Part shown: positions 18,222 to 25,870 of the stretch, piece after piece
Layout of the letters: each line of letters starts with the position of its first letter
How positions within the stretch are numbered: the stretch's first letter is position 1
Source: Bacteroidia bacterium
GTDB taxonomy: Bacteria; Bacteroidota; Bacteroidia; Chitinophagales; UBA2359
DNA: 64,000 bases
NCBI GenBank assembly: GCA_030427245.1
Contig: JAUHXA010000017.1
Span: forward strand, 41,153 to 105,152
Direction: 5' to 3'
Position numbers and translations under genes: made by a program
The notes under the pieces: generated by a model
What the model saw: the letters and a program-made list of their open reading frames with translations, nothing else
Database searches by the model: none
Told to the model about the DNA's origin: nothing

Positions 18222-18845
18222 ATGAGCTTCAAAGAAATTTTTCAACAAGTTACCCCATTTTCAGTTCTCTGTCCTTTAGCTATACTTACCGCTATTATCT
18301 ATGCCTTCATAATATGGAAAGAAGGAGGAACGTCCATAATGTTGATGCCGCAAGTACTTATTCTATTGTTTTTGAGTGCTTTGTTTTTGATGGCAGACAG
18401 GGTTTTGGTCAAAAACTGGCGACAAACCTTGGTGGTAATAGAGCTGCTGTTTGTATTGTTCATTTATTTGGGCATTGCCTACAAAGGGAGAACAATGGCG
18501 ATTCAACCCAATGAAAGTTTGACGACTTTTCACAGCGTTTATCCCGTTGAAGCACACGAAGCCTCAGATATGGAATACGTTTTTCCCTTTAGCCGAAAAA
18601 TCAGGGTAAACGAAAATGGTCAAGCTGTTTTTTTGAGCGAACAGATGCAGAAAAACTTTAGATTGGAAGTCATATCTGGCGGTGATTACAGCTATTCGAC
18701 CCAAGAAAAAAACATTTTGGGAAAAAACTATACCGTTCAGTTTTATCGGCTGCATGTAGAAGATTTGAAGCGTAAAGACGACTTGACCGAAACGGAAAAG
18801 GAAGCGGTGTGGAAGCAAATCGAGGAAGTGTTAAAAAACAATTGA
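18222..18845 (+). CDS. Hypothetical membrane protein
   Basis: Family not recognised. A 207-residue protein with three predicted membrane helices at about residues 13-32, 41-62 and 68-88. They are followed by a soluble C-terminal domain of about 115 residues with no signature that I know. The reading frame continues beyond the TGA stop for 41 sense codons into what looks like a decayed gene (18846-19026), which may be coincidence. It sits 73 bases after the DUF2071 gene on the same strand and could be co-transcribed with it. Confidence 0.7.
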   Translation: MSFKEIFQQVTPFSVLCPLAILTAIIYAFIIWKEGGTSIMLMPQVLILLFLSALFLMADRVLVKNWRQTLVVIELLFVLFIYLGIAYKGRTMAIQPNESLTTFHSVYPVEAHEASDMEYVFPFSRKIRVNENGQAVFLSEQMQKNFRLEVISGGDYSYSTQEKNILGKNYTVQFYRLHVEDLKRKDDLTETEKEAVWKQIEEVLKNN

Positions 18846-19026
18846 ACTTTGATTCAAAAAAATGGAGAAGGAGCTTTTGAAGAATGGAAAATAAAGGTGA
18901 AGGAACAACTTGCTAATTCCGAAGCTTTTCAGGCATCAAGAGAGGAACGACAACACTTTGATTACAGGTGAACCTTTGGACAAAAAATACGAAATGGCGA
19001 AAACAGTTGCAGGGGATTTGTTTTAG
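18846..19026 (+). pseudogene. Possible decayed gene fragment (frameshifted)
   Basis: One frame reads KNGEGAFEEWKIKVKEQL and continues with LANSEAFQASREERQ before a TGA at about 18969. The +1 frame, entered just before that stop, continues with ITGEPLDKKYEMAKTVAGDL to a TAG at 19024. Both segments have protein-like, charged composition and join end to end, which suggests the C-terminus of a former gene with a frameshift. I cannot name the parent family. Confidence 0.4.
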
Positions 19027-19074
19027 GATCTCCTACAACTATTTTTTACTGCCATATTGGTGGACAATCTTAGC

Positions 19075-20562
19075 CTAATTACTTTTTAAAAATTCTGTCA
19101 ACTCAGAGGGTTCCGCTCTGTTGCGATAGTCAGCGTCCAAGAATGTATATATTATTTTGCCATCTTCATTGATAATGTAAGTGGCAGCCAAAGGAAGTTC
19201 GTTGGATTCATCACCATTGTAACCATTCATGTCAAATGATTTATTGTACATTTCTGCTACTTCGTCTGTCAATTTGAACACGATTCCGTATTCTCTTGCG
19301 ATTTTATTCCCAATGTCACTCAATACTTCAAATTCTAACTCATTCTTTTCTGCCGTACTCATTGATTTATCGGGCAACTCAGGTGTTAATGCAATTAAAT
19401 TTGCTCCATTGGCCTTAAAATTAGGCAGTTCTTGTTGTAATTGATGCAAGGTCAAATTGCAATAAGGACACCAACCACCTCTATACCAAGTCAAAATCAC
19501 ATCGCCTTTCTTCAAGTAATCTTTTAATTCTACTGGTTCCCCTAAGGCATTGTTTAACACAAAATTGGGTGCTGTGTCACCTACTTGTTTGGCTTTGTCA
19601 ACTATTCCGCTTTTCTCAACGGATTCTATTCCTTCTTTGTAAACTCTCTTTTTGTTTTCATCAGATCTTAATTGAGAGCGGGCTTTCTTTTCATCCAACA
19701 TGGATTTAAGCGTTTTCTTACTGCTTTGTTCATTTACCATATTTGTCTCTTTTTTGAAGTCTTCTTTTGTTAAGTTGTTGTTGAATTTTATGTTTGTCCA
19801 GTCCACATTTATCCAAGGTTCGTCACTTATGTCCGCATCCCAAGTAGATTTTTTGTATTGTCGTTTTGTTGGTATCAACAAGCCGTCTATTTCCTCGTAT
19901 TGAAGCACCATCATATTGGGTATTTCCATCATACCAAAATCAGCTACAGTAAAAAGAAACTGATCTACCAGTGATGTTTTCTTATTGATATATAGTTGGT
20001 AAATATCCGTAGGTTTGCCTCCTTCTGAATTAAAAGAGACCTTCACCACATCATAATTTTTATCCTGAATGGTCACTTCTTTTACGTGGTCATAATTTAT
20101 ACCTGGGTCTAATAATTTTTGCATCATTGCGAACCAATAAAAATTAGTAGGTCTATTGAAGGCCACTCTTTTGAGGAGGCTTTCATCAGTTAGAATTTCT
20201 CCTTTATGTTTGAGCCAATATTCATTTCCATCAAAACCTTGCTCAATTAACCCTTCGAGATGGGGAAACGTCCGTTCATGTTGCTCATAAGCACCATAAG
20301 ATAACTCGCCATCAAATAGGTATTTCTCTGTCGAAATGTCCATTTTGCCATCTGGTGTTTTGTAAGTATACGTATAGATTACATCCTCCTTGTCAAGGAG
20401 TTGACTGTAATCTCCCACCTTCTGTACCATTTTATGCACTAATTCGTGACCTTTATTTTGAAATGTTGGAATCGCTTCTTCTTTGGAGTTTGATAGCTCA
20501 TTATTATTGCAGGATAGCAATAAAAAATTAAGAATAACAATAAATAAAATGTTGATTTTCAT
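19075..20562 (-). CDS. Lipoprotein with C-terminal peroxiredoxin-like (AhpC/TSA) domain
   Basis: A 495-residue protein. The ATG at 20562 is chosen because it gives a lipoprotein signal (MKINILFIVILNFLLLSC); longer frames upstream add unlikely residues. Residues about 30-250 form a beta-rich domain resembling outer-membrane lipoprotein carriers/DUF domains that precede redoxins in this phylum. Residues about 315-495 are a thioredoxin-fold redoxin. It has GDTAPNFVLNNALGEPVELK followed by WYRGGWCPYCNLTL, so it has a CxxC centre (WCPYC) in the peroxiredoxin-like AhpC/TSA subfamily. The likely role is thiol-disulfide or peroxide chemistry at the membrane. It is alone in its orientation. Confidence 0.82.
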   Translation of the reverse strand: MKINILFIVILNFLLLSCNNNELSNSKEEAIPTFQNKGHELVHKMVQKVGDYSQLLDKEDVIYTYTYKTPDGKMDISTEKYLFDGELSYGAYEQHERTFPHLEGLIEQGFDGNEYWLKHKGEILTDESLLKRVAFNRPTNFYWFAMMQKLLDPGINYDHVKEVTIQDKNYDVVKVSFNSEGGKPTDIYQLYINKKTSLVDQFLFTVADFGMMEIPNMMVLQYEEIDGLLIPTKRQYKKSTWDADISDEPWINVDWTNIKFNNNLTKEDFKKETNMVNEQSSKKTLKSMLDEKKARSQLRSDENKKRVYKEGIESVEKSGIVDKAKQVGDTAPNFVLNNALGEPVELKDYLKKGDVILTWYRGGWCPYCNLTLHQLQQELPNFKANGANLIALTPELPDKSMSTAEKNELEFEVLSDIGNKIAREYGIVFKLTDEVAEMYNKSFDMNGYNGDESNELPLAATYIINEDGKIIYTFLDADYRNRAEPSELTEFLKSN

Positions 20563-20889
20563 AAAATACATGAATTTTTTGTAGAGCGCAACGGTCTCTA
20601 ATAAATGAAGTAATAACTGATTAAAAGTTATTGTTGTTTTAGCCTTTTTTGTTGCATGTTTTTTTTTGGTATGTATATTCAATGTCAAAATAAAACTTTT
20701 GACAACCGCCATTTCTGTTGGGCTTAGTCCTAACTTATTTTGTAAATAATTTGTTTAAAAATAAATACTGCTCCAAGAAACTCAATCATAAATTATAAGA
20801 ACTTGATGGGAACTGCAAGAAGTACATAAAAGTAGAACTCCGCAGCCTTTCTTCTCAAAAAAAGCTACATTTGTCTAAAATACAACAAA
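20563..20889. other. Divergent promoter spacer
   Basis: A 327-base spacer between the divergent redoxin lipoprotein and radical SAM genes. The only element I can point to is TACATTTG at 20866-20873 on the plus strand. The half nearest the redoxin gene is AT-rich, with no gene. Confidence 0.5.
20866..20873 (+). promoter_or_regulatory. Promoter -7 box (TACATTTG)
   Basis: A TAnnTTTG match 17 bases before the TTG start of the radical SAM gene. It implies a very short leader and supports the TTG start. Confidence 0.55.
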
Positions 20890-23106
20890 TTGAAAGACCT
20901 TCTACTCATAACCCCTCCCTTTACTCAATTGAATACGCCTTATCCTGCAACGGCGTATCTCAAAGGATTCCTCAATACCAAAGGAATTGCTGCCTTTCAA
21001 ATGGATTTGGGCATTGAAGTCATATTGGCTCTTTTCACAAAACAAAACCTGCAAAATTTATTCGCTTTTGCAGCCCAAAACAAGCCTGCCTTTTCTGAAA
21101 ATGCACAGCGAATTTATGCTTTGAGGGAAGAATACTTCAAAACCATTGACGATATTATTGCCTTTCTACAAGGTCACAACCCAACACTTGCCCGACAGAT
21201 TTGCAGTCCAGATTTTTTGCCGCAAGCATCACGATTTCAAGAGGTAATGGGTGAATCAGAAGAATTGGAGTGGGCATTTGGGAGAATGGGAATGCAGGAC
21301 AAAGCCAAACATTTGGCGACTTTGTACCTCGAAGATTTGTCCGATTTCATCAAAGAATGTGTGGATGAAAATTTTGGCTTTAGCCGCTATGCTGAAAGGC
21401 TCGGAAGGAGTGCCAATTCGTTTGACGAACTCCATGAACATCTGCAAAAAGAACCGACCTACATTGACCAAATCACCTTGCAAATCCTCGAAACTCGACT
21501 TCAAAGCGTTCAACCAAAATTGGTGTGTTTTTCAGTTCCATTTCCTGGAAATCTATACAGCGCTTTTCGATGCGCTCAATTCATCAAAAAACGCCATCCT
21601 CACATTCAGACGGCAATGGGAGGTGGTTTTCCGAACACCGAATTGAGGTCGGTTTCGGATGTGAGGGTATTTGACTACTTCGACTACATCACTTTAGATG
21701 ATGGCGAATTGCCAATAGAGTTACTGATTTTCAATGTGTTGAATCCTCCACTTTCTGAAGACCATCATCACCGCTTTTTCAAACGTACTTTTTTGAAGGA
21801 AAAAGGAAAAGTAGTGTACAACAATTTTTCACTGCGTCAAGACTACAAACAAAGTGAAGTCGGCACGCCTGATTACTCCGATTTGCTGCTCGACCAATAC
21901 ATTTCAGTCATCGAAATCGCTAATCCCATGCACAGCCTTTGGAGTGATGGAAGGTGGAACAAACTCACTATGGCACATGGATGTTATTGGGGAAAATGTA
22001 CGTTTTGTGATGTGTCACTGGATTATATCCAAAACTACGAACCCATTGCAGCCCAAATGTTGGTGGACAGAATGGAAGAAATGATTGCTCAAACGAGCGA
22101 AAAAGGGTTTCACTTTGTGGATGAAGCTGCGCCGCCTGCCTTGATGCGGGCTTTGGCTATCGAAATTTTGCGAAGGAAACTAACGGTGACTTGGTGGGCA
22201 AATATCCGATTTGAAAAAAGCTTTGGTGCAGACCTTTGCCGCTTGTTGAAAGCATCGGGCTGCATTGCAGTTTCGGGTGGCTTAGAGGTCGCTTCTGACC
22301 GTTTATTGAAGTTGATTCAAAAAGGAGTAACCGTTTCGCAAGTTGCACAAGTAACCCGAAATTTTACAGAATCGGGCATCATGGTTCATGCCTATTTGAT
22401 GTATGGCTACCCAACTCAAACCAAGCAAGAAACGGTGGACAGCCTCGAAATGGTGCGTCAAATGTTTGAAGAAGGCATTCTGCAATCGGGTTTTTGGCAT
22501 CAATTTGCCTTGACTGCCCATAGTCCCATTGGCTTGAACCCCAAAGACTACGGCATTTTACCCGACTATAAAAAAATCACTTTTGCGAACAACGACATCG
22601 AATTTAAAGACAAAACAGGCATTGACCACTCCAAATTTAGTTTTGGATTGAAGAAATCGCTTTTCAATTATATGCACGGCATTTGCTTTGAATTTCCACT
22701 GCAAGAATGGTTTGACTTTCGAATTCCCCGAACCAAAATTCACAAGCACTTTATCCGTCAATGTTTGGCCGATACACCCTATCAAGCTACCAAACCTTCT
22801 GCAAAGCTCCTTTGGCTGGGCGGTAAACCTACTATTACTCCTTTTATTAAGATGAAGCGCAAACAAAGGGTTGAGATGTTGCAATTGACGTTTCACGGCA
22901 AAGAAATATGGGAGACACTCTCCCTTCAAAAGGAGGAGGGAGAATGGTTGATAGAAGCGTTGGAGCGACTGTCAGTCAGAGAAGGGAAATTGATGACTTT
23001 TGGAGAATTGAAGAAAGAATTTGAGGCTTGTTTTGAAGGGTTTGAACGGTTTTGGTATTCGCAGGATATGGATATTTTGAGGATGGTGGGCTTGTTGGTT
23101 TTGTGA
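20890..23106 (+). CDS. B12-binding-domain radical SAM protein
   Basis: A 738-residue enzyme. Residues about 170-300 fit a cobalamin-binding-like Rossmann domain (LVCFSVPFPGNLYSAFRCAQ, then MGGGFPN). The radical SAM core follows, with the [4Fe-4S] motif CYWGKCTFC (Cx3Cx2C) near residue 364. GLEVASDRLLKLIQKGVT lies in the barrel (about residues 462-479). The architecture resembles the BchE/HpnJ-like group (methyltransferases, cyclases), but the substrate cannot be assigned. The TTG start is supported by a -7 box 17 bases upstream and by the lack of any nearby ATG. No RiPP precursor or partner enzyme is adjacent. Confidence 0.88.
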   Translation: MKDLLLITPPFTQLNTPYPATAYLKGFLNTKGIAAFQMDLGIEVILALFTKQNLQNLFAFAAQNKPAFSENAQRIYALREEYFKTIDDIIAFLQGHNPTLARQICSPDFLPQASRFQEVMGESEELEWAFGRMGMQDKAKHLATLYLEDLSDFIKECVDENFGFSRYAERLGRSANSFDELHEHLQKEPTYIDQITLQILETRLQSVQPKLVCFSVPFPGNLYSAFRCAQFIKKRHPHIQTAMGGGFPNTELRSVSDVRVFDYFDYITLDDGELPIELLIFNVLNPPLSEDHHHRFFKRTFLKEKGKVVYNNFSLRQDYKQSEVGTPDYSDLLLDQYISVIEIANPMHSLWSDGRWNKLTMAHGCYWGKCTFCDVSLDYIQNYEPIAAQMLVDRMEEMIAQTSEKGFHFVDEAAPPALMRALAIEILRRKLTVTWWANIRFEKSFGADLCRLLKASGCIAVSGGLEVASDRLLKLIQKGVTVSQVAQVTRNFTESGIMVHAYLMYGYPTQTKQETVDSLEMVRQMFEEGILQSGFWHQFALTAHSPIGLNPKDYGILPDYKKITFANNDIEFKDKTGIDHSKFSFGLKKSLFNYMHGICFEFPLQEWFDFRIPRTKIHKHFIRQCLADTPYQATKPSAKLLWLGGKPTITPFIKMKRKQRVEMLQLTFHGKEIWETLSLQKEEGEWLIEALERLSVREGKLMTFGELKKEFEACFEGFERFWYSQDMDILRMVGLLVL

Positions 23107-23116
23107 GTGAAAAACT

Positions 23117-23124
23117 TATATTTG
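23117..23124 (+). promoter_or_regulatory. Promoter -7 box (TATATTTG)
   Basis: A TAnnTTTG match in the 38-base gap between the radical SAM gene and the M43 protease. It places transcription start about 13-15 bases before the ATG at 23145 and supports that start. Confidence 0.6.
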
Positions 23125-23144
23125 TACAATTATTGAAGAAAAAA

Positions 23145-24650
23145 ATGAAACAAAAACTACTTCGCAGTACTGCAATAACAATATTTGCGCTTTGGACGGT
23201 ATCTTACAGTCCATTATTCGCTCAAAAATGTGGCGTAAACCATGAAATGCAATTGCAGTGGCTTCCCCGATATTTGAACCATCTTTCAGAAACTCAGCAC
23301 CCTTCTCCTCCTTTAAAATTAGAAGAACAGAAAGTACCGATTGCCTTACATTTGGTCGCACGTGACAATGGAGTTGGTCGAGCAACAGTCGAAAGAGCGT
23401 TGAATATCTTGTGCGAACTCAATGAGTTGTATGCGGCAAGTGAGATTTCGTTTTACCTCACCGAAAACGGCCTCAACTTCATCAACAGCGATGGCATTTT
23501 TAGCAGCAATCACCTCGCCATCAATCAATTGGTAATGGAAGGCGAACGGCAAGACTCTGCTCTAAATGTCTTTGTAGTTAATTCTGTTGGAGCGAACAAT
23601 GTAGTCGGACTCTACGATAAAGCCAAAGACTGGATACTGATTCAAAGGAGCGTTTTTTTGGAAGGGGACAAAACACTTGCCCACGAAATTGGTCATTTTT
23701 TCTCCCTATTGCATCCACATTTTGGATGGGATGCCTCTCCGTGGAATCCTTCCAATAGTAACCCTGCTTCAGCAATAGCTCCCGATGGTCAGACACCTAC
23801 GGAGCGAATGGATGGCTCGAACTGCGAAACGGCTGGTGATTTTCTCTGTGACACAGCTCCCGACTACAACTTTGGTATCAGTTGGCAAACGTCTTGTGAA
23901 TATGCGGGAGGTGCATTGTCGCCCGATAATATAGTGGTCAATCCAGACGAAAGCCTCATCATGTCTTATTTCAATGACAGTTGCCGCCTCACTTTTTCAG
24001 AGCAGCAAATGGAGATTATGCGATTGGATTTGGCGAGTGAGTCAAGAGCTTTTTTGCGTCCAACGAATGTTCCTATTGACATGGAAATCGTCCACCCCAT
24101 CCATTTGACTGCTCCAATGGGCATGACAAATATAGTGCAAGGAGAAACATTGCAGTTTGAATGGGAAAGCGTAGCAGAAGCGAGTTCCTACTACATCGAA
24201 TTTGACCGTTCTCCCAACTTCAATTTGGACGTAAAAGGTCAGATGACCTCTCAAAATTCCATTTCGATAACCCACGATTGGATTTCTGGTTTGACCTACT
24301 ACTGGCGAGTATTTGCGTGGAATCCCACTTCGTTTTGTGGAGGACCATCTGAGACAGTTTCTTTTGAAGTAGATTTTGTTTCTTCGATTGACCCGCACAC
24401 CTCACAAGATTATGTCCATTTTTACCAAGCCTTTGGTCAGCCCATTATTGAGTATCAACTATCCGAACCTCAATGGGTTAACATTCAAATATTCGGTCTA
24501 AATGGGAAAGTTTATACTTTAAAAAATATGACATTTCCTATTGGAAAAGGAAATCGTCTTTTAAATTTGTCAAACCTTCCATCAGGTATTTATATTTTAG
24601 CCACAACAATAGGAAAGAAAACAGAGACACAACGTATTTTTATTGATTAA
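23145..24650 (+). CDS. Secreted M43 (pappalysin-like) metalloprotease with T9SS sorting domain
   Basis: A 501-residue exported zinc protease. The ATG at 23145 gives a signal peptide ending near SPLFAQ. The metzincin zinc site HEIGHFFSLLH is at about residue 180; a serine replaces the glycine usual in HExxHxxGxxH. Downstream, CETAGDFLCDTAPDY and the Met-turn region MSYFNDSCRLTFSEQQ match pappalysin-like M43 proteases. Residues about 305-410 form a fibronectin-like domain, and the last 80 residues are a T9SS-type C-terminal domain (NLPSGIYILATTIGKKTE). The predicted location is the surface or medium, where it would degrade proteins. Confidence 0.88.
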   Translation: MKQKLLRSTAITIFALWTVSYSPLFAQKCGVNHEMQLQWLPRYLNHLSETQHPSPPLKLEEQKVPIALHLVARDNGVGRATVERALNILCELNELYAASEISFYLTENGLNFINSDGIFSSNHLAINQLVMEGERQDSALNVFVVNSVGANNVVGLYDKAKDWILIQRSVFLEGDKTLAHEIGHFFSLLHPHFGWDASPWNPSNSNPASAIAPDGQTPTERMDGSNCETAGDFLCDTAPDYNFGISWQTSCEYAGGALSPDNIVVNPDESLIMSYFNDSCRLTFSEQQMEIMRLDLASESRAFLRPTNVPIDMEIVHPIHLTAPMGMTNIVQGETLQFEWESVAEASSYYIEFDRSPNFNLDVKGQMTSQNSISITHDWISGLTYYWRVFAWNPTSFCGGPSETVSFEVDFVSSIDPHTSQDYVHFYQAFGQPIIEYQLSEPQWVNIQIFGLNGKVYTLKNMTFPIGKGNRLLNLSNLPSGIYILATTIGKKTETQRIFID

Positions 24651-24672
24651 CCAACAAAAAATTACTCAAAAA

Positions 24673-25719
24673 ATGAAAAGATTTTACTTTGTAATGTTAC
24701 TCTGTGCTGTATTGAACATTAGCCATGCTCAGGCTCAAATGTCAATACTTTTTGTGGATGATTCAGATGATGCCTTTGGCAATGCTGAATTATTTGCTGC
24801 TGCGCTGGATTCCGTAGGCTTCACTCCGACCTACTTCAATGCGGTGGATAGTGCTGCAACTCCTTCCGACTTGTATATGAATCAATTTGATTTGGTCGTT
24901 TGGACAACTTCCAATGATGGGGGCGAACTCTTGCTTTGGAATGGATTGGACGAAGACAATGCGTCCTTGAAAGCATACCTTGACGGAGGCGGAAAACTTT
25001 GGTTGGTAGGACATGATTTTTTATTTGACCGCTACTTGACACCACCTTTGTCATTTGCCGCAGGTGATTTTGTGTATGATTATTTAGGTATCTCCTCTTA
25101 TGATGTCCAAACGAATGGAGACGATGGAGGGGTAGGTGTACCTTTTGTCCAGCCAAGCGAAAATTCACCCATCACTGGACTCAACAATCTGAATTTTATT
25201 TTCGCCACTTACTATTGGATGGATGGCGTATCGCTGGTAGAAGGAGCTTTGCCTGTCTATGAAATGGGCGGCGAAGGTTACGTGCTTGAAGGCACTCCTT
25301 CAGGCATTTATTACGACAATGGAACATCTCAAGCACTCACGTACTTTTTTGACTTGGGCATTGTAGCCAATTTTGAGCTATTGAAGGAAACGGTCTTGCC
25401 TGTGATGAATCACTTCAATGCTTTGATTTCAAACATTGAGAATGTATTGGATTTTGAAGTAGAAGCAAAAGTTTTTCCAAATCCTTCTTTGGGAGATTTC
25501 CAACTTCAATTGGAGCTTGAAAAATCCGCACACGTTTCTATTTCTGTTTTAGACCTTCAAGGGCGTACTGTTCAAAAACTTATGCCAATCGAAAAATTAA
25601 GCGAAGGCAAGCACAACATCGAATACCAGCTCCAAAATGAATTACAAAATGGGTATCATTTTTTGTATATCAATATTGACGGTGTACCTGTTATGCGACC
25701 ATTGATGATTGAGAGATAA
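24673..25719 (+). CDS. Secreted protein with Rossmann-like N-terminal domain and T9SS sorting domain
   Basis: A 348-residue exported protein. The ATG at 24673 gives a signal peptide ending AQAQ. The N-terminal domain starts SILFVDDSDDAFGNAELFAA and continues with DLVVWTTSNDGGE and GGGKLWLVGHDFLFDRY. This is an alternating beta/alpha pattern like the GATase/ThuA-type domains found in secreted peptidase-associated proteins. I see no catalytic triad. The last 80 residues are a type A sorting domain (VFPNPSLGDFQLQLELE). It follows the M43 protease by 22 bases, so the two are probably co-expressed. Confidence 0.8.
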   Translation: MKRFYFVMLLCAVLNISHAQAQMSILFVDDSDDAFGNAELFAAALDSVGFTPTYFNAVDSAATPSDLYMNQFDLVVWTTSNDGGELLLWNGLDEDNASLKAYLDGGGKLWLVGHDFLFDRYLTPPLSFAAGDFVYDYLGISSYDVQTNGDDGGVGVPFVQPSENSPITGLNNLNFIFATYYWMDGVSLVEGALPVYEMGGEGYVLEGTPSGIYYDNGTSQALTYFFDLGIVANFELLKETVLPVMNHFNALISNIENVLDFEVEAKVFPNPSLGDFQLQLELEKSAHVSISVLDLQGRTVQKLMPIEKLSEGKHNIEYQLQNELQNGYHFLYINIDGVPVMRPLMIER

Positions 25720-25735
25720 TTGTTTATAAGGATTG

Positions 25736-25775
25736 TCGGCAAAATCACAGTACATTTTACACATGATTTTGCCGA
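25736..25775. terminator. Inverted repeat between convergent genes
   Basis: TCGGCAAAATCA and TGATTTTGCCGA form a perfect 12-bp stem with a 16-base loop, between the secreted protein gene and alaS. There is no T-run, so it could be a weak bidirectional terminator or a dispersed palindrome. Confidence 0.5.
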
Positions 25776-25825
25776 TTCCCTTTCAGTACATTCTAATCAC
25801 TAAGGCAATCAAAAATCCAATATAC

Positions 25826-25870
25826 TTGGTTTCCAAGTTTGAATTTGTGTTTGAGTTTTGGATTTTCTTA
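25826..25870. repeat. Dispersed A-rich repeat, family D copy 1
   Basis: On the minus strand it reads TAAGAAAATCCAAAACTCAA and then CACAAATTCAAACTTGG. It starts with the alaS stop codon. A similar sequence starts at the stop codon at 30747, and a related one is at 55890-55922. Confidence 0.55.
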
